64,000 bases of DNA from the NCBI RefSeq assembly GCF_013371215.1, contig NZ_JABWMH010000005.1, forward strand, positions 232,771-296,770. Reading direction: 5' to 3'. The translations under genes and the position numbers were made by a program. This DNA comes from Parasphingorhabdus flavimaris (lineage in GTDB: Bacteria; Pseudomonadota; Alphaproteobacteria; Sphingomonadales; Sphingomonadaceae). Under the pieces are notes generated by a model. It was given only the letters and a program-made list of their open reading frames with translations, made no database searches and had not been told where the DNA came from. Of this stretch, positions 1-8,120 are shown one piece after another (positions within the stretch are counted from its first letter, which is position 1; each line of letters begins with the position of its first letter).

Positions 1-844
1 TGACCACGGTGTAGAATTTGTCGGTGCCGGGCAGATATGCCATGCCCACCGGATTGCGCATCCCGGCGGCGTAGATCGCCTTCTTGTTGGTCGCGAGTTC
101 GACCTGCAATATGGCGGCGCGCTGTTTTTCGGTGTCCATGCCGTTTTCGCCGATATTGCTGTTCGATCCGACCGAAACATAGAGATATTTACCGTCCTGG
201 CTGGCAAGCAAATCGCGGGTCCAGTGGTTATTCGGTGCCTTTGCATTGAGGTTGGCAACCTTGCGTCCTTCGGCGGTGATTGCGGTTTCGCCCTCGACAT
301 AAGGATAGGCATAGACCGCGTCGGTATTGGCGACGTAAAGCGTGTCTTCGATCAACGCCATGCCGAACGGAGAATTGAGATTTTCAAGAAACGGGAAACG
401 CTCGTCGACCTTACCGTCCTTATCGCTGTCGCGTAGCAGGACTATCCGGTTCGCCGATTCGGTGCCTGCCCCGGCCTTGCTCATCAGATTGCGCATGACC
501 CAGCCTTCGATACCTTTGTTGGTCCGTGGCGGGCTGTTGGTCTCGGCGACCAGAAGATCACCATTGGGCAAGCGGAACATGCTCCGCGGATGATCCAGAC
601 CCTCGGCAAAGCGTTCTACGACCAACCCTTCCGCGGCGACTGGACCTTCGCCTTCGCCCCAGGGTTCGGCCTTCGCAATATTGATGGTTGGAAAGTTTTC
701 CGAACGGACATCGCTTAACGTCGGTTCAACCCCGGTGGTTGCCTCCAGCGGCAAGCGAGCGGTATCGCCACGCGTGAAATAATATCCTGCGCCGACGCCA
801 AGGACGATCAGCAGAATCGCGACATTTCTGATATGTTTCAACAT
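1..844 (-). CDS. PQQ-dependent sugar (glucose/sorbosone-type) dehydrogenase, partial
   Basis: This is the N-terminal 281 codons of a larger protein; the reading frame is still open at the left edge of the window. The ATG at 844 is followed by one hydrophobic segment (about residues 6-22), which is a signal anchor or uncleaved signal peptide, so the enzyme probably works in the periplasm. After a linker, the sequence reads like a beta-propeller of the soluble glucose/sorbosone dehydrogenase type: HPRSMFRLPNGDLLVAET, LNSPFGMAL, LYVSVGSNSN and AGMRNPVGMAYLP are typical blade motifs. The family oxidises aldose sugars or sorbosone with PQQ as cofactor; the substrate here is unknown. The catalytic and PQQ-binding C-terminal blades lie outside the window. 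Confidence 0.8.
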   Translation of the reverse strand, partial: MLKHIRNVAILLIVLGVGAGYYFTRGDTARLPLEATTGVEPTLSDVRSENFPTINIAKAEPWGEGEGPVAAEGLVVERFAEGLDHPRSMFRLPNGDLLVAETNSPPRTNKGIEGWVMRNLMSKAGAGTESANRIVLLRDSDKDGKVDERFPFLENLNSPFGMALIEDTLYVANTDAVYAYPYVEGETAITAEGRKVANLNAKAPNNHWTRDLLASQDGKYLYVSVGSNSNIGENGMDTEKQRAAILQVELATNKKAIYAAGMRNPVGMAYLPGTDKFYTVV

Positions 845-895
845 GACGCGATAATAGATGGCGTCAAAGGTCCTGACAAGCGCGGTCTGTAAGGT

Positions 896-1099
896 TCAGC
901 GGCCTTTGAGCCAGACAAGCAGCGCAGCGGCTGCGCCCAGTGCCAGGCCGGCTAGCAGACCGGCTGAAGGCTGGCCCAGAAAGCCTCCGGCAAATACGCC
1001 GACGATCGCGCCAATCGCGATGAACACGCCTCCGCCCAGACGGTTTTCCGATCCGTCACTGGAAGAATTGGAAGCATGTTTTGGTGTCTCGGGGTTCAT
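896..1099 (-). CDS. small two-helix membrane protein, hypothetical
   Basis: A 67-residue protein starting at the ATG at 1099. An in-frame start at 1150 would add 17 residues of non-hydrophobic sequence and is less likely. The N-terminus is polar and Ser/Asn-rich, followed by a Gly-rich hydrophobic hairpin of two segments (about residues 24-40 and 44-62) with small residues, ending in LKGR. It lies about 50 bases upstream of the sugar dehydrogenase start and in the same direction, so the two could be co-transcribed. I do not recognise a named family; the glycine-rich hairpin somewhat resembles AtpI/AtpZ-like or glycine-zipper proteins, but that is only shape resemblance. Confidence 0.55.
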   Translation of the reverse strand: MNPETPKHASNSSSDGSENRLGGGVFIAIGAIVGVFAGGFLGQPSAGLLAGLALGAAAALLVWLKGR

Positions 1100-1241
1100 G
1101 AAAAAGGCCTTAAACGACGATGGGGCCCATGGCCAGAGATTCCCGTTCAAGATATGGTCAACTCGCTGTTAACCTCAGCTTTTCAAGATATTTCCACTCG
1201 TCAATCCTACTGTCCAAGGTTCAGAACGGAGGCAGGGTCGC

Positions 1242-1256
1242 TTCCTGAAACAGGAG
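1242..1256 (+). promoter_or_regulatory. hairpin covering the ribosome binding site
   Basis: TTCCTG (1242-1247), loop AAA, CAGGAG (1251-1256) form a 6-bp stem with one G-T pair that encloses the AGGAG Shine-Dalgarno sequence of the small gene starting at 1264. Such a hairpin could make translation structure-dependent. It is short and may be chance. Confidence 0.35.
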
Positions 1257-1263
1257 CCTTAAG

Positions 1264-1473
1264 ATGCAACTACCCGTATTTATAGACTCTACCCATTATA
1301 ACGACGCAGAGACGCTGATTTCCAACTATGGCGAAGAAGCCGGTCTGGAAGCGGCCAATCGCGCGGACAAGAGCCGATCGGTCGGCAATCATCTCCACTA
1401 TTGCAAATGGCGGCAGGTGGAACGGCTATGCGTATTGCTTTCGATCGATCAGTCGATCGGGACCGTCCACTGA
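1264..1473 (+). CDS. small conserved-looking protein of unknown function (69 aa)
   Basis: The ATG at 1264 follows a clear AGGAG ribosome site at the right distance. The product is soluble and starts MQLPVFIDSTHYNDAETL, with a central EEAGLEAANRADKSRSVGNHLHYCKWRQVERL segment interrupted by no low-complexity sequence. From memory, proteins with this AxxRADKSRxxGNxxHxCxWRQxER pattern are common as short hypotheticals in sphingomonads, but I cannot name a family. The overlapping minus-strand frame is Arg/Ser-rich and looks like a shadow. The gene converges with the DUF2807 operon downstream; GACCGT (1461-1466) and ACGGTC (1478-1483) can pair as a weak terminator-like stem between them. Confidence 0.6.
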   Translation: MQLPVFIDSTHYNDAETLISNYGEEAGLEAANRADKSRSVGNHLHYCKWRQVERLCVLLSIDQSIGTVH

Positions 1474-1487
1474 TCTGACGGTCTCTT

Positions 1488-2195
1488 CTAGCGGTCGGGA
1501 TTGCAGATGATATCGGCGGCACCGTCGGTCCGGACCATGCAATTGGGCTTGCCGGCTATGTCGATCTGGCCAGCCCCATGGTTGGTGATCACCGCTTCGC
1601 GCTTCACGGCCAGCTGACTGCGCGCCGGGCCGCGCTGGGCCAAAGTGAGTTTTTCCGCGGTGAGACCGGGGCTTTCAAAAATACTGGCGCCCTGCAGCTG
1701 GAGGACCGCGTCGCGGGCCTTTCCGGACATGACGATCTGGCCACCGCCGGCCATCGAGACATCGAGCCGGTCGGCATCGACCGAATCGATCCGCAGAGTC
1801 CCGAAGCCGCCGAGCCGCACGCGCGGGATGCGGCCGGACAATTTGTCGAGTGTCACCAAACCCGAGCCGAGATGGGTGATATTGGTGATGGCATAGCTGC
1901 TGAGGTAAAGCGTGACCGGCGCGTCTGCCTCGTAATTGTCGCCACTGAGCGATTTGTTCTGCACCGAAACGGTCAGCTGTTTGCCATTTTTCTGCAGCGA
2001 AACCCTGTCCAGCAATTCGCGGGTTTCGCCTTCCGCGCGGGCGGATGGCCCCTTGCCCGAGGTCAGGACAACATTGACCCCGTTGCCGATCCGGATATCG
2101 TCAAATCCGAATATCGAGAATTTGCGTTCCGCCGCCTGGGCTGCGGATGAAAGCAGCAGCGTTGCCGAAAGCAGCAAGAGGGAAAAATTTCTCAT
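1488..2195 (-). CDS. DUF2807 (GIN domain) secreted protein
   Basis: A 235-residue protein with a classical signal peptide (hydrophobic core about residues 4-16, AQA-A cleavage region near residue 22). The rest is a DUF2807-type repetitive beta-structure, the 'putative auto-transporter adhesin head GIN domain': an opening FDDIRIGNGVNVVLT strand followed by repeated short strands with Gly-rich turns (LGGFGTLRIDSVDADRLDVS). The family is exported to the periplasm or surface and has no established biochemical role. Its ATG overlaps the stop of the upstream methyltransferase gene (ATGA), so the two are translationally coupled. A paralogue sits at 2879-3622. Both end with a pair of Cys residues flanking a GAAD/GSGD turn, possibly a disulfide. 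Confidence 0.85.
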   Translation of the reverse strand: MRNFSLLLLSATLLLSSAAQAAERKFSIFGFDDIRIGNGVNVVLTSGKGPSARAEGETRELLDRVSLQKNGKQLTVSVQNKSLSGDNYEADAPVTLYLSSYAITNITHLGSGLVTLDKLSGRIPRVRLGGFGTLRIDSVDADRLDVSMAGGGQIVMSGKARDAVLQLQGASIFESPGLTAEKLTLAQRGPARSQLAVKREAVITNHGAGQIDIAGKPNCMVRTDGAADIICNPDR

Positions 2196-2815
2196 ATCGG
2201 TCGCGCCTCTCCAAATTCCATCCAGCCGAGCCAGCGCGGCGTTTTTGGTGCATAATGGCCCCCATTTTCGACCAATTGATACCCATTTGCTTCAATCAGG
2301 GTCGAAACCGGTCGATGAAGGTGGCATCCGCCGGCAATATGTTTCCAGACCGGCTCGATCCGCCGCTGCCATTTTTCGGGCCCCTTGTCGGGCGCCCGGC
2401 CATGTTCGAGAAACAGGATTTTCCCGCCCGGCTTGAGCACGCGGCGCATTTCCGACAGCACCTGCTTGCCATCCTGGACAGAGCAGAGCGTGAAAGTGGT
2501 CAGCACGGTGTCAAAACTGCCGTCGGCATAGGGCATGGCCTCGCCGATGCCGGCATCAATCGTCATCTTGAACCCGCGATCGCCAGCTTCCTTGCGGGTA
2601 TAGTCGAGCAATTCGGCAGACGGATCGAGGCCGGTCAGGCTGGTGACCTTCGACCGGTCGTAAAATTGCAGATTAATCCCGCCACCGCAGCCGAGTTCGA
2701 GCACCTCGCCCTCGGCCCTTGGGACGATTTTGCTGCGGTCTTTCATCACCGCGGGCTGCGAGCATGCCGCGCGGATCAGCTTCGGAACCGCGTATTTTTC
2801 CCAGAGATTTGCCAT
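2192..2815 (-). CDS. class I SAM-dependent methyltransferase
   Basis: The protein has 207 residues from the ATG at 2815; a GTG six codons upstream (2833) is an alternative start. Motif I is VLELGCGGGINLQFYDR (SAM-binding Gly-rich loop), motif II LTGLDPSAELLDY supplies the acidic residue for the ribose, and FDTVLTTFTLCSV plus LKPGGKILFLEHG are motifs IV-VI of the Methyltransf_11/UbiE-like fold. The substrate is unknown; small-molecule or lipid methylation is typical for this group. It is the middle gene of an operon running 3622 to 1488, between two DUF2807 proteins. Its stop overlaps the start of the downstream DUF2807 gene by ATGA. Confidence 0.85.
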   Translation of the reverse strand: MANLWEKYAVPKLIRAACSQPAVMKDRSKIVPRAEGEVLELGCGGGINLQFYDRSKVTSLTGLDPSAELLDYTRKEAGDRGFKMTIDAGIGEAMPYADGSFDTVLTTFTLCSVQDGKQVLSEMRRVLKPGGKILFLEHGRAPDKGPEKWQRRIEPVWKHIAGGCHLHRPVSTLIEANGYQLVENGGHYAPKTPRWLGWMEFGEARPI

Positions 2816-2878
2816 CGCATGCAAATCTGCCACAGCACAGGCAGATCGCCAAGCGATTTCAGCATGTTGCCGTGGCGG

Positions 2879-3622
2879 CTAGCCGCAGCTTATATCGCCG
2901 GACCCCATCGCGCGTGACGTGCACTTGGCATTGCCATGGATCCGGACATCTCCCGAACCCATCACCTTGGCATCCACCGATCCGTCGGATGACAGCTCGA
3001 CATCACCGCTGCCGGCGACCGATATGCTTGCGCTCGCGGCCTTCAGATCCTTGCCGCTGATATGACCCGAACCGGCGATCGATATGTCCACGGATTCGGC
3101 GCTTCCCGCCAGATCGAGATCGCCCGATCCTGCTATTTTGGATTCGAGCGAGTCGGTTTCGATATTGGCGACCCGGATATTGCCGGATCCGGCGATGCTC
3201 AGCCTGGTCGAGGCGGAGGTCATCGAGTCAATTTCCATGTCGCCCGAACCGGCGAGCTTCGCGCTTTGCAGAGAGGGAGCGCTGACAAATACCGTCGCCT
3301 TGCCGCCATCGCTCGACGACATGCCCTTGCCTTCCCGGCCGATTTTAATATGGCCGCCGGAAATGCTGTAGCGCAATTGCTCTATTGCCTCGGAATCCCC
3401 TTCGGCCCGGATGGAAAATTCCGTTCCGGTGGTGAAGACGATATTGTCAGGTCCGGCGAGCGTTATGCCCTCGAACGGGCCGGGGTCGCTGGCACTGGTC
3501 CCGATCGGATTACCGTCCGTAAAACTGCTGGTGCTGGACGCGGCATCGCCGACAGCGTCAATGATAGAGCCTTCGCAAGCTGCAAGAGCCAGTAGTGGCG
3601 CCAAGAACACTATATTTTTCAT
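2879..3622 (-). CDS. DUF2807 (GIN domain) lipoprotein
   Basis: A 247-residue protein with a lipoprotein signal: a short hydrophobic stretch followed by the lipobox LAAC, so the mature N-terminus is lipidated Cys16. The mature part is a DUF2807 domain with a striking repeat of (A/M)GSGD/N/H turns about every 15-20 residues (IAGSGNIRV, IAGSGDLDL, IAGSGHISG, VAGSGDVEL, VMGSGDVRI, AMGSGDISC), the signature of a right-handed beta-helix or solenoid. It is the first gene of the three-gene operon with the methyltransferase and the second DUF2807 protein. The upstream region 3623-3705 presumably carries the operon promoter. Confidence 0.88.
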   Translation of the reverse strand: MKNIVFLAPLLALAACEGSIIDAVGDAASSTSSFTDGNPIGTSASDPGPFEGITLAGPDNIVFTTGTEFSIRAEGDSEAIEQLRYSISGGHIKIGREGKGMSSSDGGKATVFVSAPSLQSAKLAGSGDMEIDSMTSASTRLSIAGSGNIRVANIETDSLESKIAGSGDLDLAGSAESVDISIAGSGHISGKDLKAASASISVAGSGDVELSSDGSVDAKVMGSGDVRIHGNAKCTSRAMGSGDISCG

Positions 3623-3705
3623 CCAAACCTCCGTTGCTGTATTAATGCACTAATACGCCCTCCTCCGACGGAGATCAACCCAAATCTTCTGCCTCCCGCA
3701 CGGAC

Positions 3706-3745
3706 AAAAAAAAAGGGGCTGCCACATCGTTGCGGCAACCCCTTT
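3706..3745 (-). terminator. rho-independent terminator of carD
   Basis: Read on the minus strand, AAAGGGGTTGCC and GGCAGCCCCTTT form a stem of about 11 bp with one mismatch and a short loop, followed by a run of nine T residues (A-run at 3706-3714 on the plus strand). It lies about 30 bases after the carD stop codon. Confidence 0.85.
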
Positions 3746-3776
3746 CCTGTTTCGACAAACGGCGTTGATCTATCGA

Positions 3777-4307
3777 TCAGTCTTCCTTGACTTCGTAATA
3801 TTGCGGTGCAGCAATATTGAGTATCTCGAGGATTTTTGTCAGAGCGGTCGGCTCGTCTGTTTCTTCCATGGCCGCGAGCTCGCGGGCAAGGCGGCTGGAT
3901 GCCGCTTCGAAAATCTGCCGTTCGGAATAGCTTTGTTCCGGCTGGTCGTCGGCCCGGAACAGATCGCGGGTCACTTCGGCAATCGAGACCAGATCGCCCG
4001 AATTGATCTTCGCTTCATATTCCTGCGCCCGGCGCGACCACATGGAACGCTTGACCTTGGGCTTGGCTTTCAGGGTTTCGAGCGCTTCACGAAGCGTCTT
4101 GTCGGAAGACAATTTGCGCATTCCTACGCCTTCTGCCTTGTTGGTCGGAACCCGCAAGGTCATCCGCTCTTTCTCAAAACGCAAAACATAGAGTTCGAGC
4201 TGCATGCCTGCAATTTCTTCATTTTGCAGTTCAATAACCCGGCCAACACCATGTTTCGGATAAACGACATAATCGCCCACATCAAAGGACAGCACATTAG
4301 CAGCCAT
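3777..4307 (-). CDS. carD: CarD/CdnL-family transcription regulator
   Basis: The 176-residue protein starts at the ATG at 4307, preceded by AGAAAGG; an in-frame codon at 4328 would add seven residues without a ribosome site. The N-terminal ~65 residues are the CarD_CdnL/TRCF RNA-polymerase interaction domain (FDVGDYVVYPKHGVGRVIEL, then ELYVLRFEKERMTLRVPTNKA). The remaining helical part contains the basic MWSRRAQEYEAKINSGD motif, the DNA-contacting region in which a Trp wedges at the upstream edge of the -10 element in known CarD proteins. The family stabilises open complexes at rRNA and housekeeping promoters. It lies downstream of fdxA in the usual alphaproteobacterial order and ends at a strong terminator. 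Confidence 0.95.
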   Translation of the reverse strand: MAANVLSFDVGDYVVYPKHGVGRVIELQNEEIAGMQLELYVLRFEKERMTLRVPTNKAEGVGMRKLSSDKTLREALETLKAKPKVKRSMWSRRAQEYEAKINSGDLVSIAEVTRDLFRADDQPEQSYSERQIFEAASSRLARELAAMEETDEPTALTKILEILNIAAPQYYEVKED

Positions 4308-4614
4308 AAATAGCCTTTCTTGAATCAATGGAAAAGAACGCTGGTCACGTTCGAATTTCGTAATAGCCTGACGAAATAACCCTTTCGTGCATATATTTAA
4401 CGACCGAACACCACCCGCACGCTCAGGTGTTCAGTCGATTGCAACTATTGTGTAACAGATTCGGAACGAAAAAGCAATTTTTCGTTGCAGTGCACAACTG
4501 ATCCTGACCGGAAACGCCTGTCTCTGGCGGCCGGTTTTCAGGATTTCATGACTCAGGCGCGGCGTACCAGTTGATCCGGACGGACGATCAAGTCCCTCCG
4601 GGTCAGATGCAAGA
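4308..4614. other. gene-free interval between fdxA and carD with two stem-loops
   Basis: No credible coding sequence is seen in these ~307 bases. There are two structures: ATCCTGACCGG (4501-4511) pairs with CCGGTTTTCAGGAT (about 4530-4543) around an inner CGCC/GGCG stem, and CCGGA-C-GGAC (4576-4585) pairs with GTCC-C-TCCGG (4592-4601) around GATCAA. Both lie just after the fdxA stop and probably end or stabilise its transcript; neither has a T-run. The carD promoter should lie near 4310-4430, where AT-rich stretches occur. Confidence 0.5.
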
Positions 4615-4953
4615 CTAGTCGCCCTTGCCGGGTTTCTCGGAGAAGAACGCTTCGAACTTGCCCTCCATGCCCTTGAACTCGTCGGCGTCGGCCGGTGGTT
4701 CGCGGCAAACCGTAATATTCGGCCATTCCTCGGAATATTTGGTGTTGACCTCAAGCCATTTTTCCAGCCCGTCTTCGGTGTCGGGAAGAATCGCTTCAGC
4801 CGGACATTCGGGTTCACAGACACCGCAATCGATGCATTCGCTGGGGTTGATGACCAGCATGTTATCACCTTCGTAGAAGCAATCCACGGGGCAGACTTCG
4901 ACACAGTCCATATATTTGCATTTGATGCAGGCTTCGGTAACAACATAAGTCAT
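4615..4953 (-). CDS. fdxA: ferredoxin, 7Fe-8S type (FdxA)
   Basis: The 112-residue protein starts [26 protein letters not shown], giving the first cluster-binding cysteines in the CxxCxxxxCxxxCP pattern with the extra Cys. The second motif [16 protein letters not shown] binds a [4Fe-4S] cluster. The C-terminal extension of about 50 residues ([19 protein letters not shown]) is characteristic of the FdxA group of alphaproteobacteria, which carries one [3Fe-4S] and one [4Fe-4S] cluster and serves as a low-potential electron carrier. The gene lies between the Suv3-like helicase and carD, all in the same direction. Confidence 0.95.
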   Translation of the reverse strand: MTYVVTEACIKCKYMDCVEVCPVDCFYEGDNMLVINPSECIDCGVCEPECPAEAILPDTEDGLEKWLEVNTKYSEEWPNITVCREPPADADEFKGMEGKFEAFFSEKPGKGD

Positions 4954-5125
4954 CTGGTCGCGAACTCCCCTATACCAGTGGGCTATTTTAGGTCGTCAAT
5001 CCGACCCTAGCTATTGTGCAATTTCTGACACGTCAACAGTTGGTTTAGCCGCTGTTTCGATTGTCGGTTTGCGATAATTCATAACCGGATTGCGCCAGGA
5101 TGGCGTTGCCGCCCAGGCCGCTATC

Positions 5126-7915
5126 CTATTTTTTCATACTGTCCCTGAGCGCAGCCAGTTCGGCAAAGGCACCGCCGGCGGTCGCAAGCACCGGCTCGGC
5201 ATTGCGTTTGGCGGGCGCGCCCTTGGCATGTTTTTGCGGTTTTCCACGGTTTTTTCCATGATCGCGATTATTCTTCCGCGCCATGCCCTTCCACCGCCAA
5301 TATTGGACGGCGGTGGTTTCTTCCACTGTCGGATTGCTGTTTGCCGTTGCTTCCGCCGGCTTGTCGTCCGTTTCTGGTGCAGGCGGCGCTTCCGCCGCCG
5401 GCGCAGCGTCCGGCACAACAGGCTGTTCGGCTTCGGCTTTTGCCTTGTCGGCAGCGGCCGCCGGCGCCGCACCTTCGGCGACAATGGTCGGCTCCACTAG
5501 TGCAGGCTTGTCACTGGTTTTAACAAAACCGGCAAGATCGAGCAACGCTTCGTGGCAGCTTTGCGACAGGCCCAGGGAGGTCGCCAGCGCAGGATCGATG
5601 GCGAATACAGCCCCTTTCTGCCGGGCTTCATGGGCCTGTTTGATTAACCGTTCGACCATGTCAACGCGGATATATTCTCCGCCAATCCTGCGAAAGCCGA
5701 GCCGCGGTGCATTGTCCGCTGCGGCAAAGGCGTCCTGCTTGAGATGCACCGCATTGTCGGGGGTCCGCTCGATCATTGGTTGCGCGTCATATGCGGCGAA
5801 CAGTGCGGTACGCCATAGCACGGCACCGGGCTTCATCAGCGCATGGTGAAAAATATCCAGCGCGCCGAACACGAGACCGGCGCGGCGGGCATGGCCGCGC
5901 ATATCATTATCGAGTGCACGGACCGCCTGATCGATCTCGCGCCGCGACAATATGCCGCCGGCATCGACAATCTGCGCGAACAGCGCGCGCACCGCTGCGG
6001 GCGTTTCCGGCTGGTTGGCCAGCGCGTCTATTTTCACCAGGCCGTCAAGATGCTTGGCTTTCATCGCGTCGACCCAGAGCTTGACGCGATCCATCACTTT
6101 CTGACCGTCTTCGGGGGTCATGTCCTTGATCGCGTGGTCGAATTTGATCTCGGGTTGCAAAAGAGACTTGCCCTTGGTCAGCATCGCGAGCCGGGATTCG
6201 CCCCAGAGTATGGCTGGCGTTCCGGTCGCGTCGGGTTCCAGCGTCAATACGCTGTCCGGTGCCTTGGCTAGAGCGTCTGCATTTTCCGTCATAATACGTC
6301 CCAAATATCTTTCTGCTGCCGCAAGCAGCATCTTGCGGTCCTCGCTCCGGCTATCGGAAGGCACGACAAATTGGAAGCCCTTGAGTGTTCCTATTTCCTG
6401 CCCCTCGACCAGCACCATACCGTCTCCGTCGATACTGACATCCTGAGATAGCGTGTCCTTGAGCAGGCCGCGCATCAAAATCCGCGTCCGCTTGTCGACA
6501 AAGCGCTGGGTAAGCTGGCTGTGCATCGCATCGCTGAGCCGCGATTCCAGCGCCCGGGTGCGCTCGACCATCACCTCGGGCTGCTCCACCCAACGGGCTT
6601 TCTGGGCGATATAGCTCCAGCTGCGGGCAGCGGCGATGCGCGCGCCGAGCGTGGCGATATCGCCCTGGACATTTTCCAGCCGCGCAATTTCCTGCGCCAT
6701 CCGGGCGTGCGGAATTCGGCCCGAACCGCTGGCGAGATGTGGCCAGAGCGAAGCAACGAAACGGGCCTGATGGTCCGCGCCGACCTTGCGAAAATCTGGG
6801 ATGCAGGCCGCTTCCCAGAGCAGCCGCACCATCTCCGGCGACCGGACGTGCCGGGCAACCACAGGGTCCTGTCCGAGTTTCTTCAACACCGCGAGGTCCA
6901 CGGCTTCCGGCGCGGGATGCAGGCGCTGGCGTCGCGGCTTTTGCTCAAGCGAGCCGATCAGCCAGTCGAGCGATCCGAAATCGGGTTCGGCATTGCGCCA
7001 GTATAACCACTCGAGCCCGGGGAAGCGATGCTCTTCCAGCCGTTCGATATCCTCGGCCTGCAATTCGTCGGAGGAATCCAGCCCGGACAATGTGCCGAAG
7101 CTCCCGTCCTTCTGGTGCCGACCTGCGCGCCCGGCAATCTGCCCGATCTCAGCGAGGGTCAGCCGCCGCCTGCGGCGGCCGTCAAATTTGCGCAGCGCGG
7201 CAAAGGCGACATGGGTGACGTCGAGGTTGAGCCCCATGCCGATGGCATCGGTGGCGACGAGATAGTCGACCTCGCCGTCCTGATACATTTTGACCTGCGC
7301 GTTGCGGGTTTGCGGCGACAGCGATCCCATGACGATCGCCGCCCCGCCATGCTGGCGCCGGAGCATTTCGGCAATCGCGTAAACATCCTCCAGCGAGAAG
7401 GCCACGATCGCCGAGCGGCGCGGCAGCCGGGACAGCTTGCGCGATCCGGCATAGCTCAGGGTGGAGAAGCGGGGCCGGGTGATGATCTCGGCATCGGGCA
7501 GCAAGGTCTCGATCAGCGGGCGCAGGCTTTCCGACCCGAGGATCATGGTTTCTTCCCGGCCGCGGGCATGAAGCATCCGGTCGGTAAATATATGGCCACG
7601 CTCCGGATCGATACCGATCTGCGCCTCGTCGATCGCGACAAAGGCAAATTCGCGGTCCATCGGCATGGCTTCGGCGGTGCACAGAAACCATTGCGCCTGC
7701 TTCGGGATGATTTTCTCTTCGCCGGTGACCAGCGCCACCCGGTTGGCCCCCTTGAGCGCAACCACACGGTCGTAGACTTCCCGCGCCAGCAAGCGGAGCG
7801 GGAAGCCGATCATACCGCTCGAATGGGCACACATGCGTTCGATGGCAAGATGGGTTTTGCCGGTATTGGTCGGGCCGAGAACGGCGACAAGGGACGACTG
7901 GGATAACCGGGACAT
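5126..7915 (-). CDS. Suv3-like DExH-box RNA helicase
   Basis: The protein has 929 residues from the ATG at 7915 (an in-frame codon three triplets upstream is also possible). Walker A is GPTNTGKT at about residues 14-21 and motif II is DEAQ at 96-99, giving the DExH/Suv3 pattern. The helicase C-terminal domain carries ATDAIGMGLN and the Gly/Arg motif QIAGRAGR. A central region of several hundred residues follows, then an Ala/Pro/Glu-rich linker and a basic tail (KNNRDHGKNRGKPQKHAKG) that may bind RNA. Mitochondrial Suv3 unwinds RNA for degradation; the bacterial members are poorly studied. In related alphaproteobacteria an S4-domain gene usually follows this one, before fdxA; here the gap of 172 bases is too small. 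Confidence 0.9.
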   Translation of the reverse strand: MSRLSQSSLVAVLGPTNTGKTHLAIERMCAHSSGMIGFPLRLLAREVYDRVVALKGANRVALVTGEEKIIPKQAQWFLCTAEAMPMDREFAFVAIDEAQIGIDPERGHIFTDRMLHARGREETMILGSESLRPLIETLLPDAEIITRPRFSTLSYAGSRKLSRLPRRSAIVAFSLEDVYAIAEMLRRQHGGAAIVMGSLSPQTRNAQVKMYQDGEVDYLVATDAIGMGLNLDVTHVAFAALRKFDGRRRRRLTLAEIGQIAGRAGRHQKDGSFGTLSGLDSSDELQAEDIERLEEHRFPGLEWLYWRNAEPDFGSLDWLIGSLEQKPRRQRLHPAPEAVDLAVLKKLGQDPVVARHVRSPEMVRLLWEAACIPDFRKVGADHQARFVASLWPHLASGSGRIPHARMAQEIARLENVQGDIATLGARIAAARSWSYIAQKARWVEQPEVMVERTRALESRLSDAMHSQLTQRFVDKRTRILMRGLLKDTLSQDVSIDGDGMVLVEGQEIGTLKGFQFVVPSDSRSEDRKMLLAAAERYLGRIMTENADALAKAPDSVLTLEPDATGTPAILWGESRLAMLTKGKSLLQPEIKFDHAIKDMTPEDGQKVMDRVKLWVDAMKAKHLDGLVKIDALANQPETPAAVRALFAQIVDAGGILSRREIDQAVRALDNDMRGHARRAGLVFGALDIFHHALMKPGAVLWRTALFAAYDAQPMIERTPDNAVHLKQDAFAAADNAPRLGFRRIGGEYIRVDMVERLIKQAHEARQKGAVFAIDPALATSLGLSQSCHEALLDLAGFVKTSDKPALVEPTIVAEGAAPAAAADKAKAEAEQPVVPDAAPAAEAPPAPETDDKPAEATANSNPTVEETTAVQYWRWKGMARKNNRDHGKNRGKPQKHAKGAPAKRNAEPVLATAGGAFAELAALRDSMKK

Positions 7916-8120
7916 TGCCAGCACAACAGACGATCAGACACAGAGTTGCAAGCGCCATGGTATAAAATTTCGCAAACGCGGACCGGACAGCCGCGATTTT
8001 GCACGACTCGCCGCATGTAAACGGCCTGCACGGCGGGTTAATTTGACTTTAACCAAGTTCCTGCACAGAGGTTGCTCATATATAAGATGCAAGGCTATAT
8101 TGTATCGCCAAGGGGTTCGT

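Noticed and set aside
5090..5500. Plus-strand frame opposite the helicase C-terminus
   Set aside because: Arg/Phe/Cys-rich mirror of the Ala/Pro/Glu-rich helicase tail; a shadow.
7833..8120. N-terminal extension of the M23 peptidase frame
   Set aside because: It overlaps the start of the divergent helicase gene, is Arg/Thr-rich and not family-like; the protein probably starts at TTG 8121 or 8100.
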